Of a DNA stretch of 9,982 bases, positions 1-7,400 are shown piece by piece. Position 1 is the first letter of the stretch, and every line of letters begins with the position of its first letter. Origin of the DNA: Gammaproteobacteria bacterium. GTDB taxonomy: Bacteria; Pseudomonadota; Gammaproteobacteria; Competibacterales; Competibacteraceae. The notes under the pieces are model-generated. The model was not told the origin of the DNA. It was given only the letters and a program-made list of their open reading frames with translations, and ran no database searches. The stretch spans positions 1 to 9,982 of the forward strand of contig JAIFNF010000052.1 of assembly GCA_020047885.1 (NCBI GenBank). Reading direction: 5' to 3'. The position numbers and the translations under genes were made by a program.

Positions 1-279
1 GAATGGGAACTGAATTTACAACGGGTCATGCGGGAACTGGCTCGTCGGGAATGTAACGAAGTCCATGTTGAATGTGGCTCCACCTTGGCGGGTGCATTGC
101 TGCAAGCCAGGCTAATAGACGAACTGGTGATTTACCTGGCCCCGATCCTGCTTGGCGACCGGGCGCGAGGTCTGTTTGCATTGCCGGAATTGACCACCAT
201 GCAGGAGCGGTGGGAACTGGAAATACGCGATGTGCGAGCGGTGGGAAAGGATTGGCGCATTAAGCTCCGCCCAGTTTGA
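1..279 (+). CDS. ribD: RibD, C-terminal part (riboflavin biosynthesis reductase domain), 5' end outside window
   Basis: The reading frame is open from the first base and gives 92 residues before a TGA stop. The visible part matches the end of the RibD reductase domain. It has the segment with VECGSTLAGALLQARLIDEL (helix and strand carrying the conserved E-G-G/C-x-x-L pattern), then the YLAPILLGD turn, and a closing strand with DVRAVGKDWRI. RibD deaminates and then reduces the pyrimidine intermediate made from GTP by GTP cyclohydrolase II. Only the reductase end is seen here; the zinc deaminase domain and start codon lie upstream. In the usual gammaproteobacterial order ribE follows directly, but here another gene intervenes. 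Identification rests on these motifs and on the three rib genes that follow. Any FMN riboswitch or promoter of the operon would also be upstream of the window. Confidence 0.88.
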   Translation, partial: EWELNLQRVMRELARRECNEVHVECGSTLAGALLQARLIDELVIYLAPILLGDRARGLFALPELTTMQERWELEIRDVRAVGKDWRIKLRPV

Positions 280-294
280 TGCGATTGATGAGCC

Positions 295-298
295 GGAG
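295..298 (+). promoter_or_regulatory. Ribosome binding site deciding the start at 305
   Basis: A GGAG stands 6 bases before the ATG at 305. It favours that start over the in-frame ATG at 230, which would place the first 50 bases inside ribD and has no comparable site. Confidence 0.6.
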
Positions 299-304
299 AA
301 TGTA

Positions 305-910
305 ATGTCCTACAGTAGTTTTACCCTCAAGCGGGTTAAGGAAGAATTTGATATAAAAATTATCGAAAATAGTGATCTTTTTTCATCCATTCAAGCGATT
401 GGTATTAGTGAATATCTGCAAATCACTTTAAATTATAATGTTCCTTTGGCGTTGGCGATCAGCACGGAAAAAGCGCGCTCCGAACTGATTATTACTAATG
501 TGCTTTTGGAGTTGAAGCGTTATTTGAACGATCAAATGAGTCTGTTTTCCGGTATCAATCTGGATGTCGATAAAGAACGCGATTTGAATGGATTTTGCGA
601 TTACATTCTTAGTCGTTCGCCGGAACAGTTTTATTTGAATGCCCCTATCATCACCATTGTTGAAGCCAAGAATGAACAAGTCACTACCGGCTTGGGTCAA
701 TGTATCGCTGAAATGATCGGAGCAAAGATGTTTAATGAGCGAGAAAACTGTCCTGTCGATAAAATTTACGGGGTGGTCACTACGGGAAATAACTGGAAAT
801 TCCTGAAATATGAACAGAGTATTGCTTATATTGACAAGCCTGAATACTACATTGCTGATGTCGATAAAGTTTTGGGTATTCTGGTTAAAATGGTGAGCAT
901 GGAAGCCTGA
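305..910 (+). CDS. Small solitary PD-(D/E)XK nuclease-like protein, AT-rich, inserted in the rib operon
   Basis: The protein has 201 residues from the ATG at 305, which has a good GGAG site; an earlier in-frame ATG at 230 overlaps ribD. I see a likely PD-(D/E)XK core: E60 in a helix (EKARSELIITNVLLEL), D99 in GFCDY, then E120-A-K122 at the end of a hydrophobic strand (PIITIVEAKNE), and a helix with Q132 (GLGQCIAEMIGA). This is the order of acidic residue, E-x-K and Q helix found in restriction-type nucleases and related N-terminal domains. There is no methylase, helicase or specificity domain. Similar short proteins are, from memory, common in cyanobacteria and other bacteria with many mobile genes; their function is not established. 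GC is clearly low: 19/60 in 361-420 and 24/60 in 541-600, against 38/60 in 1021-1080 of ribE. It lies 25 bases after ribD and 42 before ribE in the same direction, so it is probably read through with the operon. Nuclease activity is inferred from residues only. Confidence 0.72.
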   Translation: MSYSSFTLKRVKEEFDIKIIENSDLFSSIQAIGISEYLQITLNYNVPLALAISTEKARSELIITNVLLELKRYLNDQMSLFSGINLDVDKERDLNGFCDYILSRSPEQFYLNAPIITIVEAKNEQVTTGLGQCIAEMIGAKMFNERENCPVDKIYGVVTTGNNWKFLKYEQSIAYIDKPEYYIADVDKVLGILVKMVSMEA

Positions 911-952
911 TTTTTCCGACTATCAACCACCGCCTCTTTGAGAACGCCAGCC

Positions 953-1612
953 ATGTTCACCGGCATTATTACTGCTATCGGCGCGATAACCACGATTCAG
1001 CCTAAAGGCGGCGATGTCCGTCTGCGCATCGCGGCGGGGAAACTCGATTTGCGCGACGTGCAACTGGGCGACAGTATCGCCGTCAACGGTGTCTGCCTGA
1101 CCGCTACTGAACACTCCAGTGACGGTTTCTGGGCGGACGCTTCGCGGGAAACCCTGGAGCGCACCACCCTGGGCGCGGCGAAATCCGGAACTCCGGTGAA
1201 TCTGGAAAAGGCGCTGACGCCGACCACCCGACTGGGCGGCCACCTGGTCAGTGGGCATGTCGATGGCATTGGCACCGTCACCGAATGGCGTCCCGATGGC
1301 CGCTCTTGGCGGTTGCGTATTCAGGCACCGGACGGACTGGCTCGCTATATCGCTGAAAAAGGCTCGATCTGCATCGACGGTGTCAGTCTCACGGTCAACC
1401 GGGTTGATGGCGCAGCCTTTGAACTCAACATCGTGCCGCATACCCTGGCGGAAACCACCCTCGCCGATTTTAAAACCGGTCAGAAAGTGAATCTGGAAGT
1501 AGACCTGATCGCCCGCTATCTGGAACGACTCCTGCTCGGCGACCGCGCGGCGCAACCGGGGAACACCGGCCTGACTGAAGGTCTGCTGCGCGAACACGGA
1601 TTCTGGAAATAG
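953..1612 (+). CDS. ribE: Riboflavin synthase alpha chain
   Basis: The product of 219 residues carries two lumazine-binding half-repeats. The first begins with the hallmark MFTGII and holds [13 protein letters not shown] (about 39-51). The second contains [14 protein letters not shown] (94-107), [11 protein letters not shown] (138-148), HTLAETT (163-169) and the closing [14 protein letters not shown] (180-193). It catalyses dismutation of two 6,7-dimethyl-8-ribityllumazine molecules to riboflavin and the pyrimidinedione, using the RibH product as substrate. I chose ATG 953 over ATG 938 because the active-site N-terminus MFTG must be at or near residue 1 in this family. Ribosome site is weak (GAGAA about 8-12 bases upstream). 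The stop is followed two bases later by the ATG of ribBX, so the two are translationally close. Length is typical; nothing looks broken. In many organisms the same gene is called ribC. Confidence 0.95.
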   Translation: MFTGIITAIGAITTIQPKGGDVRLRIAAGKLDLRDVQLGDSIAVNGVCLTATEHSSDGFWADASRETLERTTLGAAKSGTPVNLEKALTPTTRLGGHLVSGHVDGIGTVTEWRPDGRSWRLRIQAPDGLARYIAEKGSICIDGVSLTVNRVDGAAFELNIVPHTLAETTLADFKTGQKVNLEVDLIARYLERLLLGDRAAQPGNTGLTEGLLREHGFWK

Positions 1613-1614
1613 CT

Positions 1615-2718
1615 ATGGCGTTGAACAGTATTGACGAAATCCTGACCGACCTCCGGCAGGGCCGCATGGTCATCATCATGGATGACGAAGACCGGGAAAA
1701 CGAAGGCGACCTGTTAATGGCCGCTGCCATGGTTCGCCCTGAAGACATCAACTTCATGGCTCGCTATGGGCGCGGCCTGATCTGCCTGACCCTGATCCGC
1801 GAGCGCTGCCAGCAATTGCGCCTGCCACTCATGGTGCAGGACAATGCCTCACCTTACTCGACGAATTTCACCGTTTCCATTGAAGCCGCCCAAGGTGTCA
1901 CGACCGGTATTTCCGCCTACGACCGCGCCCATACCATCCGCACTGCCGTTCAACCGGACGCCCAGCCCGAGGATCTCGTGCAACCCGGCCATATTTTCCC
2001 GCTCATGGCGCAACCGGGCGGTGTCCTAACCCGCGCCGGCCACACGGAAGCCGGTTGTGACCTGACCCGGTTGGCGGGACTGGAACCGGCGGCAGTCATC
2101 GTCGAAATCCTCAACGAGGATGGCAACATGGCCCGGCGACCGGATCTGGAGATTTTCGCGGAACAGCATGGCGTCAAAATCGGCACCATCGCTGATTTAA
2201 TCCGCTACCGGATGCAGAATGAGAAAACGGTTGAACGGGTCGCTGATGTATTGATGGACACCGAATTTGGCCCCTTCCGGGTTCTGACCTATCAGGATGT
2301 CGTCGGGCGGCAGGTACATTTTGCCCTGGTCAAGGGTGAGATTCAGCCCGATGAACCGGTACTGGTGCGGGTTCACGTGCAACACCTGCTCAGCGATCTA
2401 CTGGCGCTACGTTTACCCGACAGTGGCTGGCCGTTGCGCGACGCCTTGCAACGGGTGGCGAATGAACCGTCCGGGGTGCTGATCTTCCTCAGTCGGCCCG
2501 AAGAACCGGCGACACTGATTCGGCGGATGCGCGGCTACCAGTTTGGTGCCAGCGAACCCGCCCGCGTGGCCGATCCATCGACCGAATTACGCACCTACGG
2601 GATTGGCGCACAGATGCTGCTCGACATTGGCGTCCATCGGATGCGGGTGCTCGGCGCGCCCCGCCGCCTCACCGGCCTGTCCGGCTTCAATCTGGAACTG
2701 GTTGAATACGTGTCCTGA
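1615..2718 (+). CDS. ribBA: RibBX: 3,4-dihydroxy-2-butanone-4-phosphate synthase fused to inactive GTP cyclohydrolase II-like domain
   Basis: The protein has 367 residues and two parts. Residues 1 to about 200 are a complete DHBP synthase: the acidic metal/substrate loop [10 protein letters not shown] (23-32), [10 protein letters not shown] (48-57), and the [12 protein letters not shown] signature (139-150). This half converts ribulose 5-phosphate to DHBP plus formate. Residues about 205-367 look like GTP cyclohydrolase II in fold signatures ([13 protein letters not shown], 249-261; [15 protein letters not shown], 326-340). The zinc-binding cysteines of the active enzyme are absent: where family members have SECLTGD and RCDCG this one has VQHLLSD and LPDSG, and there is no cysteine at all in this half. 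A cyclohydrolase II function here is therefore unlikely; a separate RibA should exist elsewhere. This matches the RibBX type known from other proteobacteria, in which the second domain has no proven reaction. Follows ribE by 2 bases. Confidence 0.93.
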   Translation: MALNSIDEILTDLRQGRMVIIMDDEDRENEGDLLMAAAMVRPEDINFMARYGRGLICLTLIRERCQQLRLPLMVQDNASPYSTNFTVSIEAAQGVTTGISAYDRAHTIRTAVQPDAQPEDLVQPGHIFPLMAQPGGVLTRAGHTEAGCDLTRLAGLEPAAVIVEILNEDGNMARRPDLEIFAEQHGVKIGTIADLIRYRMQNEKTVERVADVLMDTEFGPFRVLTYQDVVGRQVHFALVKGEIQPDEPVLVRVHVQHLLSDLLALRLPDSGWPLRDALQRVANEPSGVLIFLSRPEEPATLIRRMRGYQFGASEPARVADPSTELRTYGIGAQMLLDIGVHRMRVLGAPRRLTGLSGFNLELVEYVS

Positions 2719-2757
2719 ACCCTGCCCTTCCCCCTGCTTAACTACGGAATCTCCGCC

Positions 2758-3240
2758 ATGCACGCATCCATCAACACCCTCGAAGGCGATTTCACGCCCC
2801 TGCCGGATACCCGCTTCGCCCTGGTCGCGGCGCGGTTTAACAGTTTCATCGTGCAGAACCTGATTGACGGTGCGGTCGATGCGCTGCGGCGGCATGGCGT
2901 CCCTGAAGCCAGTATCGACCTGATCTGGACGCCTGGCTCGTTTGAACTGCCGCTCGCTGCCCAGCGCCTCGCCGCCAGCGAACGCTATGATGGCATCGTC
3001 GCCCTGGGCGCTATCATTCGCGGCGGCACCCCGCATTTTGAATATGTCGCCAGTGAATGCGTCAAGGGTCTGGCCGGTGTGTCGCTGGAATACGATCTGC
3101 CGGTCGGCTTCGGCGTGTTGACGGTGGACACCATTGAACAGGCTATAGAACGCGCGGGCACCAAGGCCGGCAACAAGGGCGTTGAAGCCGCGATGGCGGT
3201 GCTGGAAATGGTGAGCCTGTTGCGCCGACTGGAAGGCTGA
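2758..3240 (+). CDS. ribH: 6,7-dimethyl-8-ribityllumazine synthase
   Basis: This 160-residue protein is a standard lumazine synthase. It condenses the DHBP made by RibBX with the ribitylaminopyrimidine from the RibD branch, giving the substrate of RibE. Visible family signatures are ARFNSFIV (25-32, aromatic stacking residue region), TPGSFELP (58-65), [14 protein letters not shown] (84-97, with H93 as the likely catalytic histidine), [18 protein letters not shown] (115-132) and the phosphate-binding [10 protein letters not shown] end (132-141). Such proteins assemble into pentamers or 60-mer capsids; which applies here cannot be read from the sequence. The gene follows ribBX after 39 bases and ends 3 bases before the start of nusB, so it belongs to the same transcription unit. 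Confidence 0.96.
   Translation: MHASINTLEGDFTPLPDTRFALVAARFNSFIVQNLIDGAVDALRRHGVPEASIDLIWTPGSFELPLAAQRLAASERYDGIVALGAIIRGGTPHFEYVASECVKGLAGVSLEYDLPVGFGVLTVDTIEQAIERAGTKAGNKGVEAAMAVLEMVSLLRRLEG
3231..3236 (+). promoter_or_regulatory. Ribosome binding site for the GTG start of nusB
   Basis: GGAAGG inside the last codons of ribH stands 7 bases before a GTG codon at 3244. It supports the non-ATG start of nusB and tight coupling with ribH. Confidence 0.55.
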
Positions 3241-3243
3241 ATA

Positions 3244-3696
3244 GTGAGCGAACCGACGCGCAAAACACCCTCCAGCAAGCGCACTTGGGCACGGCGCTGC
3301 GCGATGCAGGCGCTGTATCAGTGGCAGTTGACGGGCCAGGATCCGGCGACCATCGCCAGCCAGTTCCTGGCGGATCTGGACTTGCCGAAAGCCGATCCCG
3401 AGTATTTCCAGGAGTTGTTACAGCGAACCCCGGCGCTGGCACCCGAGATTGATGCGGCGCTGCAGCCGTTGCTGGATCGGCCACTGGAGCAGGTCGATCC
3501 AGTGGAACGGGCTATTTTGCGCATTGGCGGTTATGAATTGATGCAGCGCCCGGAGATCGCTTACCGAATCATCATTAATGAAGCGGTGGAACTGGCGAAG
3601 CTGTTTGGCGCGGAGCAGGGCCATCGGTTTGTGAACGGGGTGCTCGATAAACTGGCTCATGTGGTGCGCCAGGCGGAGTGTGCGCCCCGTTCCTGA
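3244..3696 (+). CDS. nusB: Transcription antitermination factor NusB
   Basis: The product has 150 residues and starts at GTG, with GGAAGG 7 bases upstream. It is the all-helical NusB fold: a basic N-terminus with KRTWARRCAMQALYQWQLTG (12-31, the RNA/arginine-rich contact region), the central DPVERAILRIGGYEL segment, RIIINEAVELAKLFG, and the C-terminal FVNGVLDKLA signature. NusB binds boxA RNA together with NusE (ribosomal protein S10) and takes part in antitermination of rRNA operons. Its place directly after ribH is the common arrangement in Gammaproteobacteria. The usual next genes (thiL, pgpA) are not present; a convergent hemerythrin gene follows instead, so the operon ends here. Confidence 0.95.
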   Translation: MSEPTRKTPSSKRTWARRCAMQALYQWQLTGQDPATIASQFLADLDLPKADPEYFQELLQRTPALAPEIDAALQPLLDRPLEQVDPVERAILRIGGYELMQRPEIAYRIIINEAVELAKLFGAEQGHRFVNGVLDKLAHVVRQAECAPRS

Positions 3697-3702
3697 GGAC
3701 AC

Positions 3703-3742
3703 AAAAATCCTCCTGTTGATGTGACCGCGATTTTTTGGGAGG
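3703..3742. terminator. Possible weak bidirectional terminator between nusB and the hemerythrin gene
   Basis: This short convergent spacer holds two competing inverted repeats. AAAAATC (3703-3709) pairs with GATTTTT (3729-3735), and CCTCC (3709-3713) pairs with GGAGG (3738-3742). On the minus strand the CCTCC/GGAGG stem is followed by ATTTTT, a rough intrinsic-terminator shape; on the plus strand the A/T stem ends in a six-T run. Loops are long and stems are short, so the call is tentative. The position between two convergent genes is what makes it plausible. Confidence 0.3.
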
Positions 3743-3761
3743 CTTCGATGCCTGGAACTGT

Positions 3762-4229
3762 TCAGTGCTTGCCAATCGAACCCCATAATTTTTGCACCCA
3801 GGACTTTTTGGACAGCTCCGGACGGATGCCCTGCATTAGAAAATGCTCGGTGTAGCGCTTGTCGGCTTCCATAATGTGTTTGGTCAGCCAGACTTTGAGA
3901 AAGTGCGCTAGCTCAAAACTGATGGAACTCTTGCCTGACTCTATTTTGGTGCGAAAATCGCCCAATTGCCCGATCAATCGGTCATGCTCTTCTTTATGAC
4001 GTTCATATGCTGGGTAATGCAAAATCCGCATTAAACTCTCTTCGACTGCGAAGTGTATCCGGGTATATTCACCCAATTTTTCGACGATTTGACGGGTTAC
4101 ATCGGCACCTTGCCGTTGCTGGATCGCTTCGTGAATCTGATTCAGCAAATCCACGAGCACCTTGTGTTGCTCATCGATTTCTTCAATGCCGACGCTTAAT
4201 TCGTTAGACCACTCAATGAACCTCACCAT
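3762..4229 (-). CDS. Bacteriohemerythrin (single-domain O2-binding di-iron protein)
   Basis: The protein has 155 residues and the complete hemerythrin di-iron ligand set in order: H22 (DEQHK), H59 and E63 (HFAVEE), H78 and H82 (ERHKEEH), and H118 with D123 (HIMEAD). The FIEWSNELSVGIEEIDEQH opening is typical of stand-alone bacteriohemerythrins. Members bind O2 reversibly at an oxo-bridged iron pair and are thought to store, deliver or sense oxygen in the cytosol. There is no signal peptide, transmembrane segment or fused signalling domain. About 25 residues after the last ligand form a basic/aromatic tail (KKSWVQKLWGSIGKH), slightly longer than minimal members. On the minus strand a GAGGA stands 8 bases before the ATG at 4229. 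The gene is divergent from dabA and convergent with nusB, so it is probably a single-gene unit. No sequence link to CO2 uptake is visible. Confidence 0.93.
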   Translation of the reverse strand: MVRFIEWSNELSVGIEEIDEQHKVLVDLLNQIHEAIQQRQGADVTRQIVEKLGEYTRIHFAVEESLMRILHYPAYERHKEEHDRLIGQLGDFRTKIESGKSSISFELAHFLKVWLTKHIMEADKRYTEHFLMQGIRPELSKKSWVQKLWGSIGKH

Positions 4230-4299
4230 AATGTCTATCCTCGCTGTGTTTGTATTTTATCGGGCCAGGAAGCTGAAAGACCGCACGGGACACTGGGGA

Positions 4300-4305
4300 A
4301 TTATA
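4300..4305 (-). promoter_or_regulatory. Possible -10 box for the hemerythrin gene
   Basis: A perfect TATAAT lies on the minus strand about 70 bases upstream of the hemerythrin start. I find no good TTGACA-like element at 16-18 bases spacing, so the promoter call is weak. Confidence 0.28.
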
Positions 4306-4307
4306 CG

Positions 4308-4319
4308 CCGGAGATCCGG
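4308..4319. promoter_or_regulatory. Short palindrome between two divergent -10-like boxes
   Basis: CCGGA-GA-TCCGG is an inverted repeat with 5-base arms and a 2-base centre. It is in the divergent spacer between hemerythrin and dabA, next to the minus-strand TATAAT and 24 bases before the plus-strand one. Such a place suits an operator, but a match this short can be chance in GC-rich DNA. Confidence 0.22.
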
Positions 4320-4343
4320 GCAACGATTCGATAAATCACCCGT

Positions 4344-4349
4344 TATAAT
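4344..4349 (+). promoter_or_regulatory. Possible -10 box for dabA
   Basis: A perfect TATAAT stands 89 bases before the dabA start, in the 209-base divergent spacer. The expected -35 region has little resemblance to TTGACA, so an activator or another sigma factor would be needed if this is the real promoter. The rest of the spacer (4350-4438) holds no gene or strong hairpin I can support. Confidence 0.3.
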
Positions 4350-4438
4350 GCCGGTAAACTCAAAATCCCTCCTGATTTCCTTTTTCAACGGGGGGACTGA
4401 ACGGCTACTCGCCATGCCAACGACCACGATTTTGACCC

Positions 4439-7400
4439 ATGACCGCAACCGCTCATCGCCCATCGCCGCCTGACGCTGCGCCGCTAACGCCCCGCCAGAT
4501 CGTCAAACACGCCATCGCCCACCTGGATCATCTGCTGCCCGGTCAGGCACCCATTCTGAATTTCGTTCATCACAACACCCTGCATGGTTATCAACATCTG
4601 CCGTTTGAGCAGGCGCTGGCCGAAGCGGAACAGCTCACCGGGATCCGGGCGTGGCTGCCGGAAGAGGAATTCCGTAAGCGCTATCGGGAGGGTCGCATTG
4701 ACGATGCGGACTGGGAAGCGGTCTTTGCGCAGCGCCCGGCACTGCATCCCGGAGCGACGCTGGCGCTCATCGGCGATCGGGTCATTCCCCGGAGTGAGGT
4801 GTTACAAATCTCGCTGATTCATGGCGTCGAAGCGCTCACCCCCAGCCAACTGGTCTGGCAGATGGAAGAACTCGACGCCACCCGCCGCTTCCAGGACGAC
4901 GTACCAGAAATGGCCGGTCAACGATTGTTAAAAACGGCTGGGCAGGATCGCGGTGCAGCGCTGGAAGACCTGTGGCGGGCCAGCCTCGACGCTTTCCAGT
5001 TGCCCGCCGCCAGCTTGCACCCGGAAGACTTGGTCGATTTGCAATTGAATCTGGCCAAGTCGCTGCTGGCGCGGTTTAGAACCGAAAACAGCGAGAATAC
5101 CGAAGGGCCGGTCGTCCACCCGCGGATGCAGGCGGAAGCGCTGGCGCTGATTGAACGGCTGTGCACGGATGTGGGGGCAGGCGTCACCTTGCGCGGTCTG
5201 CTGCAAACGCTCACCGGTCAGGATTTACTGGATGAAGTTCGCCCCCAACTCATTCGCTGCTGCGCCGCTCATCTGGATGAAGGACTGGCCGCCTGGAATT
5301 TGCCGGGTCGCCACGAAGGGTTGTACCCGGCCTGGCATCGCTTGGCGGTCAATGACCTGGCCGGAAACTTCACGGGAGGGTCGGCGGAGCGTCAGCCCCT
5401 GACCCGCTGGCCCGAGGAATCGGTCGACGCGATCATTACTGAATTGCGGCGACTAGGACTACCCGAATTCCGCTGGGCGGGCTATCTCACCCGCCTGGCG
5501 TTGGAACTGCCCGGATGGTCGGGGATGATCAACTGGCGGCAACAGCATCCTGATTACCCGGCCAACCGGGAAACGCCGGTGGCGCTGGCCGATTATCTGG
5601 CGGTGCGGCTGTGCCTGGACGGGCTGTGGATTGAACACCAGGTTCGGGAAACCTGGGGACTGGAAGGAAGTCTGCCGGCGTTGCGCACTTATCTATTGGC
5701 GAATCCGGCAGAAGCGCTGGTTCGGTATGCGCTTTATGAAGGACGTTTGCCCGAGTATCTGGCCAGCCGGGCGCGGGGATTGATTGAGAATCCACGGGTG
5801 CAGTCCAGCGACCCCGATTTTAGGGATCCGTCCAACCACCCCGACCTAGCCGATTGTGCCTCCCTGTCCAGAGAGCAGTCGAACCACCCCGGCGCTTCGC
5901 GCCACCCCTCCTTAGCCAAGGAGGGGAGAGATGCGTGGGATACGCTGGCGGATATGATCTGGACCTGGCGGCACAGTCCAGTGGCTGATCAGCCGGGTCT
6001 ACCGACAGTGCCTGGCGATGCCTGGCGGCTGTTCCGGCTCGCTCAGCATCTCGGCCTGTCCGGTGGTGAATTGCGCGCCCTCCCCCTGACTGACCGGGAA
6101 CGCCTGCTGGCGGCATTGGACGAACTGTCGCCCGGTCAGCGTGGCGCACTTTGGCAATCGGCGTATGAACATCATTACCGGGACGCGCTGATTAACGCCC
6201 TGGCTAGTAATCATGGGCGCTGGGCGGTTCGTGAGCGTCGGCCACAAGCGCAAATCGTGTTCTGCATCGATGACCGTGAGGAAGGATTCCGCCGTCATCT
6301 GGAGGAGTTGAATCCGGAGATCGAGACCTTAGGCGCGGCAGGTTTCTTTGGCGTGGCGATGAACTGGCGAGGGCTGGATGACTTGACCGTGACGCCGCTG
6401 TGCCCGGTGGTGGTGGCACCCGCTCACGAAGTCCATGAAATCCCCCGACCCGGAACCGACCGCGAACATGCCGACCGCAACCAGCACCGCCAGCAGCGGG
6501 GTCAACTCCGCGCCTTCTATCAGGAAATTCGCCGCAATCTGCTGTCGTCCGCGCCGCTGATTGCCGCCTTGACGCCCGGCCTGTTGCCGATTCTGGTGGG
6601 CAAGGTCTTCGCGCCCTTCCGGCAGGGACAACTGGCTGAGGCGCTGAATGCGTACTGGGTTCCGGACGCGCCAACGGAAGCGGCGATTAACGCGGCGAAT
6701 TCTGACCTTCCAGCCACCCCGGAACAGCCGCGCCCTGGTTTTACCGACGCTGAACAGGCCGACCGGGTGGCGGGGTTGCTGCGCAATATCGGCCTGACTT
6801 CTCAATTTGCGCCGCTAGTGATCCTCATGGGCCACGGGTCGATGAGTCAGAACAATCCGCACCTGGGCGCTTATGACTGTGGCGCGTGCGGCGGGCGGCA
6901 TGGCGGACCCAATGCCCGCACCTTCGCCGCCATGGCCAACCGTCCCGAAGTGCGGAAGTTACTGGCCGAACGCGGGATCATCGTTCCCGCCGAAACCGGG
7001 TTCATCGGCGCGGAACACAATACCTGTGATGAAAAGATCACGTTCTATGACCTGGCGGATTTGCCGACGGCGCTGGAACCGGCGTTCCGGGAATTGCAGC
7101 GGTGGCTGGATCAAGCCCGTGCGCTGTCCGCCCATGAGCGATGTCGGCGTTTTGCCTCTGCTCCGCGCAACCCGACGCCAACGGAGGCACTGCGCCATGT
7201 GATCGAACGCTCCCGCGACTTCAGCCAGGCTCGCCCGGAACTGGGTCACGCCACGAATGCCGCAGCGCTGGTGGGTCGCCGGTCAATGAGTCAGGGCGTG
7301 TTTCTCGACCGGCGGGCGTTTCTGGTGTCCTACGATCCCACCCAAGACCCCAGCGGGACGGTGCTGGAAGGCATTTTGCTGGCGGTCGGGCCGGTGGGGG

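Noticed and set aside
230..304. Longer start (ATG 230) for the nuclease-like gene
   Set aside because: It overlaps ribD by 50 bases and lacks a ribosome site, and its 25 extra residues have no fold signature; ATG 305 has GGAG at the right distance.
1..950. FMN riboswitch in front of the rib genes
   Set aside because: No RFN-type conserved segments are seen before ribE or within the ribD-ribE region; the normal place, upstream of ribD, is outside the window.
938..952. ATG 938 as start of riboflavin synthase
   Set aside because: The family starts with MFTG at residue 1; five extra residues (MRTPA) would displace the active-site N-terminus.
923..1597. 224-residue open frame antisense to ribE, and other long antisense frames (for example 2587-3036 and 6329-6805)
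   Set aside because: They mirror strong real genes in GC-rich DNA, show no recognisable motif and have no own context.
4162..4473. Open frame across the hemerythrin-dabA spacer
   Set aside because: It overlaps hemerythrin in antisense and the start of dabA in another frame, and its product has no family features.
5831..5930. CRISPR or tandem-repeat array
   Set aside because: Only two copies of a 10-base repeat occur, inside a coding frame, without regular spacers.
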